Below are positions 32,502 through 42,562 of a stretch of 64,000 bases of DNA, piece after piece (positions within the stretch are counted from its first letter, which is position 1; each line of letters begins with the position of its first letter). The translations under genes and the position numbers were made by a program. The notes under the pieces were generated by a model. The model was given only the letters and a program-made list of their open reading frames with translations, had not been told where the DNA came from and made no database searches. The stretch spans positions 1-64,000 of the forward strand of contig CANNAC010000009.1 in assembly GCA_947502495.1 (NCBI GenBank), read 5' to 3'. Source of the stretch: an uncultured Flavobacteriaceae bacterium (lineage in GTDB: Bacteria > Bacteroidota > Bacteroidia > Flavobacteriales > Flavobacteriaceae).

Positions 32502-35500
32502 CTATTTCTTATAAAACTTAGCATACTTTCTGTACGCAAAGAAACCAAGCAAAGCAACAATAGCACATGAAATCCCTATAATTTTAACGCTCATCACCTG
32601 ATCTCCACTAGCATAAGAATGTAATCCTGCAAGATAAAAGTTCACTCCAAAATAGGTCATCATAATACTTGCAAAAGCAATTATAGATATTAAATTAAAT
32701 CCGAAACGACCACGAAGTCCAGGAACTAAACGCATGTGTAATACAAATGCATACACCATAATACTAATTAGAGCCCACGTTTCTTTAGGGTCCCAGCCCC
32801 AATATCTACCCCAACTTTCATTTGCCCACATACCACCAAGAAAGTTTCCTATGGTAAGCATCACTAAACCAACCGTTAAAGCCATTTCATTGATAATGGT
32901 AAGCTCTTGGATATTGACTAACATTTTTTCTTTATTCTTATCTGTAGTTGCAATCATTAAAATAAGAGAAACGATTCCTAAGATCATCCCTAGAACAAAT
33001 GGCCCATAACTCGCAACAATAATAGATACGTGTATCATTAACCAGTAACTATTTAAAACGGGTTGTAAGTTTGCAATAGCAGGGTCTAACCAGTTTTGGT
33101 GTGCAAAGAATAATATAATAGACGCTACAAATGCCGTAGACGCAATAGTTAAATCACTTTTTCTTCCAAAGAACAAACCAAATAACATTGCAGACCAAGC
33201 AACATATAACATCGTTTCATAGGTATCACTCCATGGTGCATGACCAGAAATATACCAACGCGCTATTAAACCAACGGTGTGAATTATAAATAAAGCGATA
33301 ATTAGCCATTTACTAATTTTAACGGCAACATCAATACCTTTTCTTTTACTACTCAATATTTGCGTGATTAAAAACACAAACATTAAGAATCCTGCTAACA
33401 GATAATATCTATATAGATTTTTAAAAACATTGTATTTATTATAGTTAATCTCTGCGCTTATTTTATTATCACTAAGCATTATCGCACTCCCGTATTTATG
33501 CTGTGTTTTATTAAAGGATTCTAATAGTTTTTCAGCTTCAGTATAATCTCCAGATTCTTTCGCTTTATTTAAAGTAAATAAATACGCCGAAAATCCAGAA
33601 TTCACAAAGTTTCCGTAAAGAGAATCTGTAATCTTTTCTTTGTACCCTTCTTTTCTATATTCTAAAGGAGAGATCCATTTATTATTATCGTCTTCAGGTA
33701 CAGGAAATATTTTTAATGTTAATCCTTCAATCGCATTAGACAAAACAGTTGCGCGTTGATCTGCTAACTTTAATTCCTTTTGGTACCCATTAGGAGATTT
33801 CGTTTTATAGGCATCTTCTAAATACGGATTCAACTTATAGCTTAAGTTTTCGTCAAAGAAATCTACAATCGTTGCGTAATCTTTCTCCTTCGGAATACCT
33901 AAAATCGTTTTAAGCGAATCTGTTTTCATTGCCTTTAGGTATATAATTGGAACATTATACCAAAGTAACGGACTCTCACTTATAGAAAGCAATATTTGAT
34001 TAGGACTTAATCCTGCATAGGTTTCGCTATGATGTATTTTTCGAACTAACTCGGATGCGTACGTGTTCATTGGCATCATACGACCACTTAAATCCTGAAT
34101 AACTAATCTTCCAAATTTATCTGCATGTTCTTTTGGTGTCGCATTAGCAATTAAAATAGAATCTATTTGTGCTGCTGTTGGCGCTTGGTGCTGCTCTTCT
34201 TGTGCAAAAGTCTGCATCGCAAAACATAGAAACACTACCGAAAGTAGTTTTGCTTTCTTTGTTTTAATCTTATCTAAATGTCTTCTTAAGTCTCCAAATC
34301 TAGATCCTTTAGAAAAGAATATAGCTATCATACCAAAGTACAGTAAGAAGTAACCTAAATAGGTAATCCAAGTTCCCCAAAAATCATGATTTACGGAAAG
34401 AATAGTTCCTTTTTCATCTGGATCGAAGTTCGATTGAAAGAACTTATAACCACCATGATTTAAAATATTATTCATATAAATTCTATAATCAAAATCACCT
34501 TCTTTTTCATCTAAAACGGTTACTTCACTAGCATAAGAAGAATAACTTCTTTCTGTACCAGGATAACGTTCTGCAATAAAATCGTTTAACTTAATATTAA
34601 AAGGAAGTTCTAAAACCTTTGCTCCATAACGGAAAGCGAAGTCTAAACCACCTATTTTAACTTGCTTAAAAGCATTGTTCTTATATGGTCCACCAAGAAG
34701 TCCTACTCTTTTTGTTTCCCCATTTGCTGTTACTTTTAAAACGATACCATCTTCATCCCCTTTTAATAATTGCGATTTTTTCACAATACCAAAATCTCCT
34801 CTTACTACAGGTTTTGGAAAAACCATTTGCATACTTCCAATGACATAACGAGAACGCAAAATTAATGGCTGTAAACTGTCTTTCACCAAGGTTCCTTTTG
34901 CCATAGTTGCCATGGTCATATATTCTCCTTCAAAAGGAGAATGAATGTTTAACATATTACCATCTTGTGTAATATTTATAGCTCCTTTTGTTGGCTTATT
35001 TAATGCTATTAAAACATTATGAATACTTTGTACTTCTCCAGATTTTAAAAAATGATTGTGAGGTCCTTCTCCTCCAGCTTCCACTATTTTAAGATAATCT
35101 TCACCTGTTTCATTTGGAATAATATCTTCTTCTGCTCCACCAATAAACTTTTCTAATTCCATACTAACCGGTTGGTTATTATAATGGGTATTTACTTCAA
35201 AACTATTTTCTAAACGTGGCGAAAAATCTACAGCACGTTCTACTGGTAGACGTTGTGGAACACCATCAATTTCGTAGTCTCCATCAATATAGGTTGTTAT
35301 ATAGGTTTTTTGGGATAAGAATTGATTTTCTGTAGCTCCTTCACGAATTGGCATCATACCTTCAAAACTCGCATAGCGTGTAATAAATGCTCCCAATAGT
35401 ATAAATATGAAAGATAAATGCAGCACTAAGGTTGCCCATTTAGCCTTTTTATATAATCGGAATCTAAAAATATTTCCAACAAAATTAATAACAAAAAACA

Positions 35501-35675
35501 GCATAATTCCTTCAAACCACCAGGTATTATATATTAAATTTCGACTGTATGGTGTTGGCGAGGTATCCATTCCTGCATCCATAAAAGTACCAACAGCCAT
35601 GGCTGTTGCAAATAAAATAAAAAGAATAGCAGTTAGTCTGGTTGAAAACAGAATATTGGAGAGTTTCTTTAGCAT
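32502..35675 (-). CDS. ccsBA: Fused cytochrome c maturation protein CcsB-CcsA (ResB-ResC)
   Basis: I choose ATG 35675 (1057 residues) over the track's GTG. The N-terminal half is ResB/CcsB: three early membrane spans and a large periplasmic domain up to about residue 460. A further periplasmic stretch follows, then the CcsA half, whose haem-handling motif WGRYWGWDPKETW is at about 955-967, with membrane spans on both sides. System II CcsBA exports haem and attaches it to CxxCH apocytochromes. The fusion is usual in Bacteroidota. It stands alone, with a truncated haemoglobin gene transcribed in the same direction upstream. Confidence 0.94.
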   Translation of the reverse strand: MLKKLSNILFSTRLTAILFILFATAMAVGTFMDAGMDTSPTPYSRNLIYNTWWFEGIMLFFVINFVGNIFRFRLYKKAKWATLVLHLSFIFILLGAFITRYASFEGMMPIREGATENQFLSQKTYITTYIDGDYEIDGVPQRLPVERAVDFSPRLENSFEVNTHYNNQPVSMELEKFIGGAEEDIIPNETGEDYLKIVEAGGEGPHNHFLKSGEVQSIHNVLIALNKPTKGAINITQDGNMLNIHSPFEGEYMTMATMAKGTLVKDSLQPLILRSRYVIGSMQMVFPKPVVRGDFGIVKKSQLLKGDEDGIVLKVTANGETKRVGLLGGPYKNNAFKQVKIGGLDFAFRYGAKVLELPFNIKLNDFIAERYPGTERSYSSYASEVTVLDEKEGDFDYRIYMNNILNHGGYKFFQSNFDPDEKGTILSVNHDFWGTWITYLGYFLLYFGMIAIFFSKGSRFGDLRRHLDKIKTKKAKLLSVVFLCFAMQTFAQEEQHQAPTAAQIDSILIANATPKEHADKFGRLVIQDLSGRMMPMNTYASELVRKIHHSETYAGLSPNQILLSISESPLLWYNVPIIYLKAMKTDSLKTILGIPKEKDYATIVDFFDENLSYKLNPYLEDAYKTKSPNGYQKELKLADQRATVLSNAIEGLTLKIFPVPEDDNNKWISPLEYRKEGYKEKITDSLYGNFVNSGFSAYLFTLNKAKESGDYTEAEKLLESFNKTQHKYGSAIMLSDNKISAEINYNKYNVFKNLYRYYLLAGFLMFVFLITQILSSKRKGIDVAVKISKWLIIALFIIHTVGLIARWYISGHAPWSDTYETMLYVAWSAMLFGLFFGRKSDLTIASTAFVASIILFFAHQNWLDPAIANLQPVLNSYWLMIHVSIIVASYGPFVLGMILGIVSLILMIATTDKNKEKMLVNIQELTIINEMALTVGLVMLTIGNFLGGMWANESWGRYWGWDPKETWALISIMVYAFVLHMRLVPGLRGRFGFNLISIIAFASIMMTYFGVNFYLAGLHSYASGDQVMSVKIIGISCAIVALLGFFAYRKYAKFYKK

Positions 35676-35781
35676 AATCACAAGCTTTTTTTTGCTCGTG
35701 CAAATTTACGGATTTTTGTTTATTTAAAAGTCTAAACGAAACAAATATTGTGTTAAATTATACTTCGTTTCTAACTTAATC

Positions 35782-36180
35782 TTATTTTCGTGCTGCAAAA
35801 ATATTCATGTACATAAAGGTACCCATTTTTCGGGCTCTTCGTTTTGCATTATCTGCAATTTCACCTTCAAATAATTCATCTAAAGTTTGATACCATAAAT
35901 TTAGCCATAATCCAAAGTGCAGATTATCGATAGTATGATTAAACTGCTTATCTACTCTAACATGTGCTTCCAACGGATTACCACGATACTTTTCCTCTAA
36001 TTTCCTAGTCATAAAAAGACTCGTTTCCCAAAAAGTAGTTAAGTGGTTTAAATGCGCTTCCCAGTCTTTAATAGTCTCATTAAAAAAAGGACCTAGTGTT
36101 TTATCTGCTCTAACTTTTTCATAAAAAGTAGAAACCAACAAAAAGATATCTTCTCGAGTATTTATATCAGGTTTATTCAT
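35782..36180 (-). CDS. Group III truncated haemoglobin
   Basis: A 132-residue globin with a short N-terminus. The FYEKVRADKTLGPFFNETI opening and LNHLTTFWETSLF match group III truncated haemoglobins. The proximal His is the one in EAHVRVDKQF, followed by HFGLWLNLWYQTLDELF, with the Trp-rich C-terminal helices of the group. It may bind oxygen or scavenge nitric oxide or peroxide; the role in this group is not settled. It lies about 100 bp upstream of ccsBA on the same strand, so haem handling may link them. Confidence 0.9.
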   Translation of the reverse strand: MNKPDINTREDIFLLVSTFYEKVRADKTLGPFFNETIKDWEAHLNHLTTFWETSLFMTRKLEEKYRGNPLEAHVRVDKQFNHTIDNLHFGLWLNLWYQTLDELFEGEIADNAKRRARKMGTFMYMNIFAARK

Positions 36181-36264
36181 GTATTCGAAATTAAGTCTTT
36201 ATTTTTAAAAAAAGGAATTAAATATTCTTAATTAGTAATTGATTATTCTTATTATTTTAGCAAA

Positions 36265-37062
36265 ATGATTAACGTAGTATTACTTGGCGCAGGAAATGTA
36301 GCAACACATTTATTTAAGGCTTTTACAAATGCGGAGAAAGTAACTGTAAAGCAATGGTATAATAGAAATTTAAGAACTATTGAAAAGTATAAAACCAAAG
36401 TTGCAATTACAGATAATTTAGAGGATTTAGTAGCAGCAGACATTTATATTTTAGCGGTAAGCGATGATGCTGTTGCCGATTTATCTGCACAACTTCCATT
36501 TGAAAACAGATTAGTGGTTCATACTTCTGGTAGCGTAAGCCTTTATGCTATTGACAAAAAGCACAAACGTGGTGTTTTCTATCCGTTGCAAACGTTTAGC
36601 AAAGCTGCTAATGTAGATTTTTCAGATGTTCCTCTATGCCTTGAAGCATTAAAAAACAAAGAAGACCTTCCTATTTTAAAAAAATTAGCAAAAGCTATTG
36701 GGAGTCAGCCGCATAAAGTAAATAGTGATCAACGTGCTGCCTTGCATTTGGCTGCTGTTTTTGTGAATAATTTCACCAATCAGATTTACAGACTAGCGCA
36801 TGAAATCACAGAGTCTCAAGGTGCAGAATTTGAAATATTAAAACCATTAATTAAAGAAACTGCGAGAAAACTAGACGAAGTTTCTCCGTTTTTAGCACAA
36901 ACTGGTCCCGCAAAACGCAACGACAAAAAGACAATAAAAAAACATTTAAAAGCACTAACCAATAAACATCACAAAGACGTTTATAAGTTGCTAACTACAT
37001 CGATACAACAAACACATGGCACTTTCGTGAAACCAAAAGCGAAGTCCAATAAAAAAAAATAA
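36265..37062 (+). CDS. NAD(P)-binding Rossmann-fold protein with DUF2520
   Basis: A 265-residue protein. The N-terminal dinucleotide-binding motif is LLGAGNVATHL, and the ADIYILAVSDDAVADL strand-turn follows, as in the F420-dependent oxidoreductase/ketopantoate reductase type. The C-terminal half is the all-helical DUF2520 (ALHLAAVFVNNFTNQ). Function is unknown; the fold suggests a dehydrogenase. It is the first of four genes in one direction, and kdsC starts 3 bp after it. Confidence 0.85.
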   Translation: MINVVLLGAGNVATHLFKAFTNAEKVTVKQWYNRNLRTIEKYKTKVAITDNLEDLVAADIYILAVSDDAVADLSAQLPFENRLVVHTSGSVSLYAIDKKHKRGVFYPLQTFSKAANVDFSDVPLCLEALKNKEDLPILKKLAKAIGSQPHKVNSDQRAALHLAAVFVNNFTNQIYRLAHEITESQGAEFEILKPLIKETARKLDEVSPFLAQTGPAKRNDKKTIKKHLKALTNKHHKDVYKLLTTSIQQTHGTFVKPKAKSNKKK

Positions 37063-37065
37063 AAA

Positions 37066-37596
37066 ATGGAAGACAAGAGTTATAAAGAATACTTAAACCA
37101 AATTACTACATTTATTTTTGATGTAGATGGTGTACTTACAGACGGAACAGTAACCGTTACCACAGATGGCGAAATGCTAAGAACCATGAATATTAAAGAT
37201 GGTTATGCTTTAAAAACCGCAGTAGACAAAGGATATTCTGTATGTATTATTTCTGGAGGAAGTAATGAAGGCGTTAGAAAACGCTTGGAAAACTTAGGCC
37301 TTACCGATGTTTATCTTGGCGTACAGAATAAAATTGAGCAGCTTAACGATTACCTAGAAAAGCATGACTTAAAACTAGAAAATGCTTTATATATGGGAGA
37401 TGACATTCCTGATTACCCAGTTATGAAATTGGTTGGTTTACCTTGTTGTCCGCAAGATGCTGTTCCAGAAATTAAAGCTATTTCGAAGTATATTTCACAT
37501 AAAAACGGCGGAAAAGGTGCTGTTCGTGATGTTATTGAGCAAGTACTAAAAGTGCAGGGTAAATGGAATGGTAGCTTTGATGCTAAGTATGATTAG
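37066..37596 (+). CDS. kdsC: 3-deoxy-D-manno-octulosonate 8-phosphate phosphatase (KdsC-type HAD)
   Basis: A 176-residue HAD phosphatase of the cap-less C0 type. Motif I FDVDGVLTDGTV gives nucleophile Asp19 and Asp21, motif II is IISGGSNEG, and motif IV is YMGDDIPD. Proteins of this form hydrolyse KDO-8-phosphate during lipid A core assembly. It sits 3 bp after the DUF2520 gene, and a UbiA-type gene follows after 47 bp. No other lipopolysaccharide gene is close. Confidence 0.9.
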   Translation: MEDKSYKEYLNQITTFIFDVDGVLTDGTVTVTTDGEMLRTMNIKDGYALKTAVDKGYSVCIISGGSNEGVRKRLENLGLTDVYLGVQNKIEQLNDYLEKHDLKLENALYMGDDIPDYPVMKLVGLPCCPQDAVPEIKAISKYISHKNGGKGAVRDVIEQVLKVQGKWNGSFDAKYD

Positions 37597-37643
37597 TTAG
37601 CTGTTAGTAAACTAAATATTCCTTTTTAATCTTTAACTATTAA

Positions 37644-38558
37644 ATGCAAAACATTTTAAAACTCATTCGGTGGAAAAACTTAATTATGATTGCCTTGGTG
37701 CAATTATTAATTAAATATGCGCTTTTCGAACCTTTCGGAGTTACTATTACATTAAACGGCGTAGGTATTTCTGTTTTAATTTTAGCCACATTATGTTTGG
37801 CTGCTGCGGGAAATATTATAAATGATATTTATGATGTAGAAACCGATTTAGTTAACAAACCAGATCGCGTAATTGTTGGTAAATCTATTTCAGAAAAAAC
37901 AGCCTATACTTTGTTTTTTGCACTTAATATTATTGGTGTCGGACTCGGTTTTTACTTATCGCATGTGGTTGGTAAAAGTCCGTTTTTTACGTTGTTCGTG
38001 ATTATCTCTGCACTACTTTACATGTACGCTTCCTATTTAAAACAATTGCCTTTTATTGGTAATCTTGTGATTTCCATTTTGGTTGCTTTAAGCTTAATTA
38101 TTGTCAGTATATTCGATGTACTTCCTGCAATAACAGCGGCCAACAAAGAAGCACAATTAACTTTTTTTAAAATTGTTTTAGACTATGCATTTTTCGCTTT
38201 TATTATAAATCTTATTCGCGAAATGGTAAAAGACATGGAAGATATTGATGGAGATTACAAAGCACAGATGAACACGTTGCCCATTGCTATTGGTAGAGAT
38301 CGTACACATAATATCCTTTTTGTTATTTCGCTAATTCCAGTACTTGCAGTGGTATATTATGTAACTACTTTTTTATACAAACAAGAATTAGCTGTAGCAT
38401 ACTTTTTACTCCTTATTATAGCACCCCTTATTTATATAAGTATAAAATTATTTTCTGCTAAAACCAAGAAAGACTATACACATATTAGTGTTATATTAAA
38501 GCTTGTTATGCTTTTCGGAATGCTTTCGATGCTACTTTATCCTTTAATTTTAAAATAA
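37644..38558 (+). CDS. UbiA-family prenyltransferase
   Basis: A 304-residue membrane protein with eight or nine helices. The first Asp-rich motif NDIYDVETD is at 60-68 and the second is VKDMEDIDGDY near residue 196, so it transfers a prenyl diphosphate onto an acceptor. The sequence is close to the geranylgeranylglycerol-phosphate synthase-like or 4-hydroxybenzoate type; the acceptor is uncertain. Its stop codon overlaps the maf start by 1 bp (TAATG), which points to coupled translation. Confidence 0.88.
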   Translation: MQNILKLIRWKNLIMIALVQLLIKYALFEPFGVTITLNGVGISVLILATLCLAAAGNIINDIYDVETDLVNKPDRVIVGKSISEKTAYTLFFALNIIGVGLGFYLSHVVGKSPFFTLFVIISALLYMYASYLKQLPFIGNLVISILVALSLIIVSIFDVLPAITAANKEAQLTFFKIVLDYAFFAFIINLIREMVKDMEDIDGDYKAQMNTLPIAIGRDRTHNILFVISLIPVLAVVYYVTTFLYKQELAVAYFLLLIIAPLIYISIKLFSAKTKKDYTHISVILKLVMLFGMLSMLLYPLILK

Positions 38559-39145
38559 TGCTAAAAGAAAAACTTAAAAACTACAATCTAATTCTTGCTT
38601 CTGCTTCGCCTAGACGACAACAATTCTTTAAAGATTTAGATCTAGATTTTCAGATTCAATTAAAACCTGTTGTTGAAGAATACCCAGAAAAACTTCGCCA
38701 TTTTGAAATCACAGATTATTTAGCACAATTAAAATCGCTTCCTTTTAAAGCACATTTACAAGAAAAAGATATTTTGGTAACTAGTGACACTATTGTTTGG
38801 CAAAAAGAGAATGCATTAGGAAAACCAAGAGATAGAGACGAAGCTTTTCAAATCTTAGAATCCTTAAGCAACGCCACACATGAAGTAATTACATCGGTTT
38901 GCTTTACGACTAAAACGACACAAAAAACAGTTAGCAATGTCACTAAAGTAACTTTTAAAAAGTTGTCTGATGCAGAAATTAACTACTACTTAGATACCTG
39001 CAAACCTTATGATAAAGCCGGAGCCTACGGCATACAAGATTGGATTGGCTATATAGGAATCACAAAAATTGAAGGTTCTCATTATAATGTAATGGGTTTA
39101 CCGCTTCACTTGGTATATCAAACTTTATTAGAAATAGTAAACTAA
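38558..39145 (+). CDS. maf: Maf-type nucleotide pyrophosphatase
   Basis: A 195-residue Maf protein. The substrate-binding LILASASPRRQ motif is at 12-22, the catalytic Asp lies in VTSDTIV, and AYGIQDW is near residue 165. Maf enzymes hydrolyse non-canonical or canonical pyrimidine nucleoside triphosphates to monophosphates, with dTTP and UTP as usual substrates. It overlaps the upstream prenyltransferase stop codon by 1 bp and ends the four-gene run starting at 36265. Confidence 0.93.
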   Translation: MLKEKLKNYNLILASASPRRQQFFKDLDLDFQIQLKPVVEEYPEKLRHFEITDYLAQLKSLPFKAHLQEKDILVTSDTIVWQKENALGKPRDRDEAFQILESLSNATHEVITSVCFTTKTTQKTVSNVTKVTFKKLSDAEINYYLDTCKPYDKAGAYGIQDWIGYIGITKIEGSHYNVMGLPLHLVYQTLLEIVN

Positions 39146-39179
39146 GCTCTTTTTTTATTTTTAAGAACTTTTTCTAATT

Positions 39180-39187
39180 TATCTTTG
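39180..39187 (+). promoter_or_regulatory. -7 promoter box (TAnnTTTG) for the mscS-type gene
   Basis: TATCTTTG matches the Bacteroidota -7 consensus and lies 17 bp upstream of the ATG at 39205. No strong -33 element is seen. Confidence 0.4.
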
Positions 39188-39204
39188 CTCCTTATTTAAA
39201 AATT

Positions 39205-39750
39205 ATGAAAGATTTTTTTGTTACCTATAACGAACAACTAATAAATTCCTTAATTCTATTAGGCGTATTACTAATACTATGGTTTATTCTAAAAATTTCT
39301 ATTCGAAAAATAGGAAGAAAATCTGGGATTAACGACGCACGTATTCACCTAATAATCAGGTATACCACCGTAACTTTATTTTTTATCGGATTTTTAATTT
39401 TAGCTTTTATTTTTGGCGCACAATTTGAAGATCTTGCTTTAGTATTCTCTTCTGTTTTTGCGGTGATAGGAATAGCTCTTTTTGCAATTTGGTCTATATT
39501 AAGTAATATTACTTCTGGCGTAATTATGTTTTTCTCTTTTCCGTATAAGGTTGGAGACAAAATTCAAATCCACGACAAAGATTTCCCTATTGAAGCTATC
39601 ATAGAAGACATTAGAGCTTTTCAATTACATCTAAGACAAGATAATGGGGATTTAGTAACCTACCCAAATAACCTCATCTTACAAAAAGCGGTAACACTAA
39701 TCCAAAAAGATGCGATTGAAGATTTTGAACACGGCTCAGATCTTATCTAA
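39205..39750 (+). CDS. Small mechanosensitive ion channel of the MscS family
   Basis: A 181-residue MscS-type protein. Three membrane spans lie at about 15-31, 54-72 and 80-105; the third carries the pore-lining VIGIALFAIWSILSNITSGV segment. A short beta domain follows (FSFPYKVGDKIQI and IEDIRAFQLHLRQDNGDLV). It lacks the large cytoplasmic cage of full-length MscS, so it is a minimal form. The gate responds to membrane tension. It has its own promoter and is followed by a secreted PIG-L protein gene. Confidence 0.87.
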   Translation: MKDFFVTYNEQLINSLILLGVLLILWFILKISIRKIGRKSGINDARIHLIIRYTTVTLFFIGFLILAFIFGAQFEDLALVFSSVFAVIGIALFAIWSILSNITSGVIMFFSFPYKVGDKIQIHDKDFPIEAIIEDIRAFQLHLRQDNGDLVTYPNNLILQKAVTLIQKDAIEDFEHGSDLI

Positions 39751-39829
39751 ATATTAAGTTAAATAAACATTAAAACCCATTCTTACGCTGGTATCTTTTT
39801 TATATTTGGTTCTTAAACCAACTATAATC

Positions 39830-42355
39830 ATGCGCAAGCTACTACTCTATTTTTTCATTTCTTTTTTCACCATTTCAAGCATACTTGCGCAACAACCTAA
39901 AAAACCAAATGCTTCTCAGATTTTTGAATCTATAAAAAAGCTGAATTTTTTAGGATCTGTTTTATATGTTGCTGCACATCCAGATGACGAAAACACACGC
40001 TTAATCTCTTACATGGCAAATCATGTAAAAGCACGTACTGCATACCTTTCATTAACACGTGGTGATGGTGGACAAAACCTAATTGGCCCAGAAATTAGAG
40101 AACTTCTTGGTGTCATTAGAACACAAGAATTACTTACTGCAAGAAATATAGATGGCGGCGAACAACGCTTTACCAGAGCAAACGATTTTGGGTACTCTAA
40201 ACATCCTGATGAAACTTTGGCTATTTGGAACAAAGAAGAAGTGTTAAGCGATGTCGTTCTAGCTATGCGTCAATTTAAACCAGATGTAATTATCAATCGT
40301 TTTGACCATAGAAGCCCAGGTTCTACGCATGGTCATCATACCAGTTCGGCAATGTTGAGCTTAGCGGCTTTTGATATTACAAATGATAAAACAAAGTATA
40401 CCAACCAACTAAAAGACGCTGGCGTCTGGCAGGCACAACGTGTGTTTTTTAATACCTCTTGGTGGTTTTATGGAAGTCAGGAAAAATTTGACAAAGCAGA
40501 TAAAAGCAAACACTTACAGTTTGATATTGGTGCATATTACGCTTCTAGCGGATTGAGCAATACCGAAATTGCTTCCTTAAGTAGAAGTCAGCATAAATCC
40601 CAAGGATTTGGTAACACAGGAACTCGTGGTAGCCAAATGGAATATATTGAATTGATTAAAGGAGAAATGCCTTCAGATCCATCAAATATTTTTGAAGGAA
40701 TCGATACCACATGGAATCGTGTTAAAGGCGGATCAGCAATAGGAAATATTTTATACCAAGTAGAAAAAGATTTTGATTTCACAAATCCTTCTGCTTCTAT
40801 TCCAGAATTATTGAAAGCATATTCTTTAATTGAAAAATTAGAAGATGCCCATTGGAAGCAAATTAAATCCGAAGAGATTAAAAACCTCATCTACCATTGT
40901 GCAGGATTATATTTGGAAGCTGTAGCTGAAAACAATCACGCAACAGCAAATGAAACCGTTCATTTAAACTTAGAACTTATTAATAGAGCTTCCGAAAAGG
41001 TACAATTAAAAGCAATACAAATTAATGAAAACGCTTTTGTTTCCGAAGAAAAAATCTTAGCTAAAAACGAAAAATTAGAACTTAAAAAATCGTTTACAGT
41101 AAAAGCAAATCAAGAAGTAACAACGCCGTATTGGCTAACCAAAAAAGGAACACTTGGCATGTACCAAGTAGACGATAAAAGCCTTATTGGAAAACCGGAA
41201 ACGCCGCGTTATTTTAATGTTACCTTTAATTTAAGCATCCATAATGTTTCTATTAACTACACAAAACCTGTGGTGTATAAGACTAACGATCCTGTAAAAG
41301 GAGAAGTCTATAAACCTTTTGAAATCACACCGGAAGCTTCGGCTAAAATCGCAGAAAAAGTAATCATTTTTGAAAATGATAATCCAAAAGAAATCCCTGT
41401 AATTGTTAGAGCAGGAAGAAATAACTTAGAAGGTTTTGCAGAAATTGCGCATCCTAATGGTTGGAGTGTTTTTCCTGAGAAACAGAAATTCTCCATAGTT
41501 AATAAAGGACAAGAGCAGACTTTAGTTTTCACTATTATTCCTCCAAAAAATCAAAGTGAAGGATTAATCACTCCGATGGTTCACGTTGGAAAAAAAACAT
41601 ATACCAAAGAACTTATTGAAATGGATTATGATCACATTCCGTTTCAAACGGTTCTATTGCCAAGCGAAAGTAAAATCGTTCGTTTAGACATTCAAAAAAG
41701 AGGAGAAAACATTGCGTATATTGAAGGTGCAGGAGATGTAGTTCCAGAAAGTTTACAGCAAATTGGTTATAACGTAGTTACTATTAAACCGGAGGATATT
41801 AATGCAGAAACATTAAGCAGATTTGATGCCGTTGTGGTGGGAATTAGAGCGTACAACACAGTAGAAACCTTAAAGTTTAAACAACAAGCTTTGTTTGATT
41901 TTGTGGCTAATGGCGGAAATATGATTGTGCAATATAACACCAACAGAAGATTAAAAACAGAAGAACTTGCTCCATATTCTTTAACGCTTTCTAGAGATCG
42001 TGTCACCGATGAAAATGCAAAAGTAACGTTACTAAAACCAGATCATGAATTACTTAATTTTCCGAATAAAATAACCGAAACAGATTTTGAAGGCTGGACA
42101 CAAGAACGTGGTTTATATTTCCCAGATAAGTGGTCCAAAGAGTTCACTCCTATTCTATCGATGCATGACAAAGGAGAATCTGCAAAAAAAGGAAGCTTAC
42201 TAGTTGCCAAACACGGCAAAGGATATTATATATACACCGGACTGAGTTTCTTTAGAGAATTTCCTGCTGGGGTTTCTGGTGCATATCGCTTATTTGCTAA
42301 TATGTTAAGTATTGGTAAAGAAAATATGAATACCGAAAACGCAATAAAGAACTAA
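39830..42355 (+). CDS. Secreted PIG-L family deacetylase with C-terminal extension
   Basis: I start at ATG 39830 (841 residues) since MRKLLLYFFISFFTISSILA is a clear signal peptide; the track's start is TTG. The PIG-L zinc-deacetylase domain (about 40-270) has AAHPDDENTRLI and HGHHTSSAM. The middle is beta-sandwich-like, and the end (about 640-835) looks like a class I glutamine amidotransferase-like domain (AVVVGIRAYN, FVANGGNMIVQYN). It probably deacetylates an N-acetylglucosaminyl substrate at the envelope. It shares only the fold with BshB1. Confidence 0.87.
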   Translation: MRKLLLYFFISFFTISSILAQQPKKPNASQIFESIKKLNFLGSVLYVAAHPDDENTRLISYMANHVKARTAYLSLTRGDGGQNLIGPEIRELLGVIRTQELLTARNIDGGEQRFTRANDFGYSKHPDETLAIWNKEEVLSDVVLAMRQFKPDVIINRFDHRSPGSTHGHHTSSAMLSLAAFDITNDKTKYTNQLKDAGVWQAQRVFFNTSWWFYGSQEKFDKADKSKHLQFDIGAYYASSGLSNTEIASLSRSQHKSQGFGNTGTRGSQMEYIELIKGEMPSDPSNIFEGIDTTWNRVKGGSAIGNILYQVEKDFDFTNPSASIPELLKAYSLIEKLEDAHWKQIKSEEIKNLIYHCAGLYLEAVAENNHATANETVHLNLELINRASEKVQLKAIQINENAFVSEEKILAKNEKLELKKSFTVKANQEVTTPYWLTKKGTLGMYQVDDKSLIGKPETPRYFNVTFNLSIHNVSINYTKPVVYKTNDPVKGEVYKPFEITPEASAKIAEKVIIFENDNPKEIPVIVRAGRNNLEGFAEIAHPNGWSVFPEKQKFSIVNKGQEQTLVFTIIPPKNQSEGLITPMVHVGKKTYTKELIEMDYDHIPFQTVLLPSESKIVRLDIQKRGENIAYIEGAGDVVPESLQQIGYNVVTIKPEDINAETLSRFDAVVVGIRAYNTVETLKFKQQALFDFVANGGNMIVQYNTNRRLKTEELAPYSLTLSRDRVTDENAKVTLLKPDHELLNFPNKITETDFEGWTQERGLYFPDKWSKEFTPILSMHDKGESAKKGSLLVAKHGKGYYIYTGLSFFREFPAGVSGAYRLFANMLSIGKENMNTENAIKN

Positions 42356-42381
42356 TCGATCATTAGATCCAAATTTTGTAA

Positions 42382-42433
42382 TTGTCAGTTCGAGTGAAAT
42401 TCTTTTTTTTTAAGAATTTAGTATCGAGAACAA
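42382..42433. repeat. Palindromic dispersed repeat
   Basis: GTCAGTTCGAGTG followed by AAATTCTT, a T-rich loop, AAGAATTT and TATCGAGAACA. It forms an 8-bp stem and belongs to the broad GTCATTTCGAG-type family also seen after rlmF. It lies between the PIG-L gene and the small membrane protein. Confidence 0.6.
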
Positions 42434-42463
42434 CTTAAAACACTTGCTTTCAAAACCATCAAT

Positions 42464-42559
42464 ATGAAAAAATACAAATGGAATAACATGTACACGCTAG
42501 TACTTGTAGCCAACGCAGTCTACATTATTGTTTTTTACTTTATAACCAAAGCACTTTAA
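42464..42559 (+). CDS. 31-residue membrane peptide preceding a sodium symporter
   Basis: Too short for the track. It reads from ATG 42464 to TAA 42559, beginning MKKYKWNNMY and containing one membrane helix of about 20 residues, then a basic end FITKAL. It ends 3 bp before the symporter ATG, so the two should be translated from one message. Small single-span subunits or stabilisers are known for several transporters; that this is such a subunit is inference. The coding pattern and position make it a likely real gene. Confidence 0.6.
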   Translation: MKKYKWNNMYTLVLVANAVYIIVFYFITKAL

Positions 42560-42562
42560 ATT

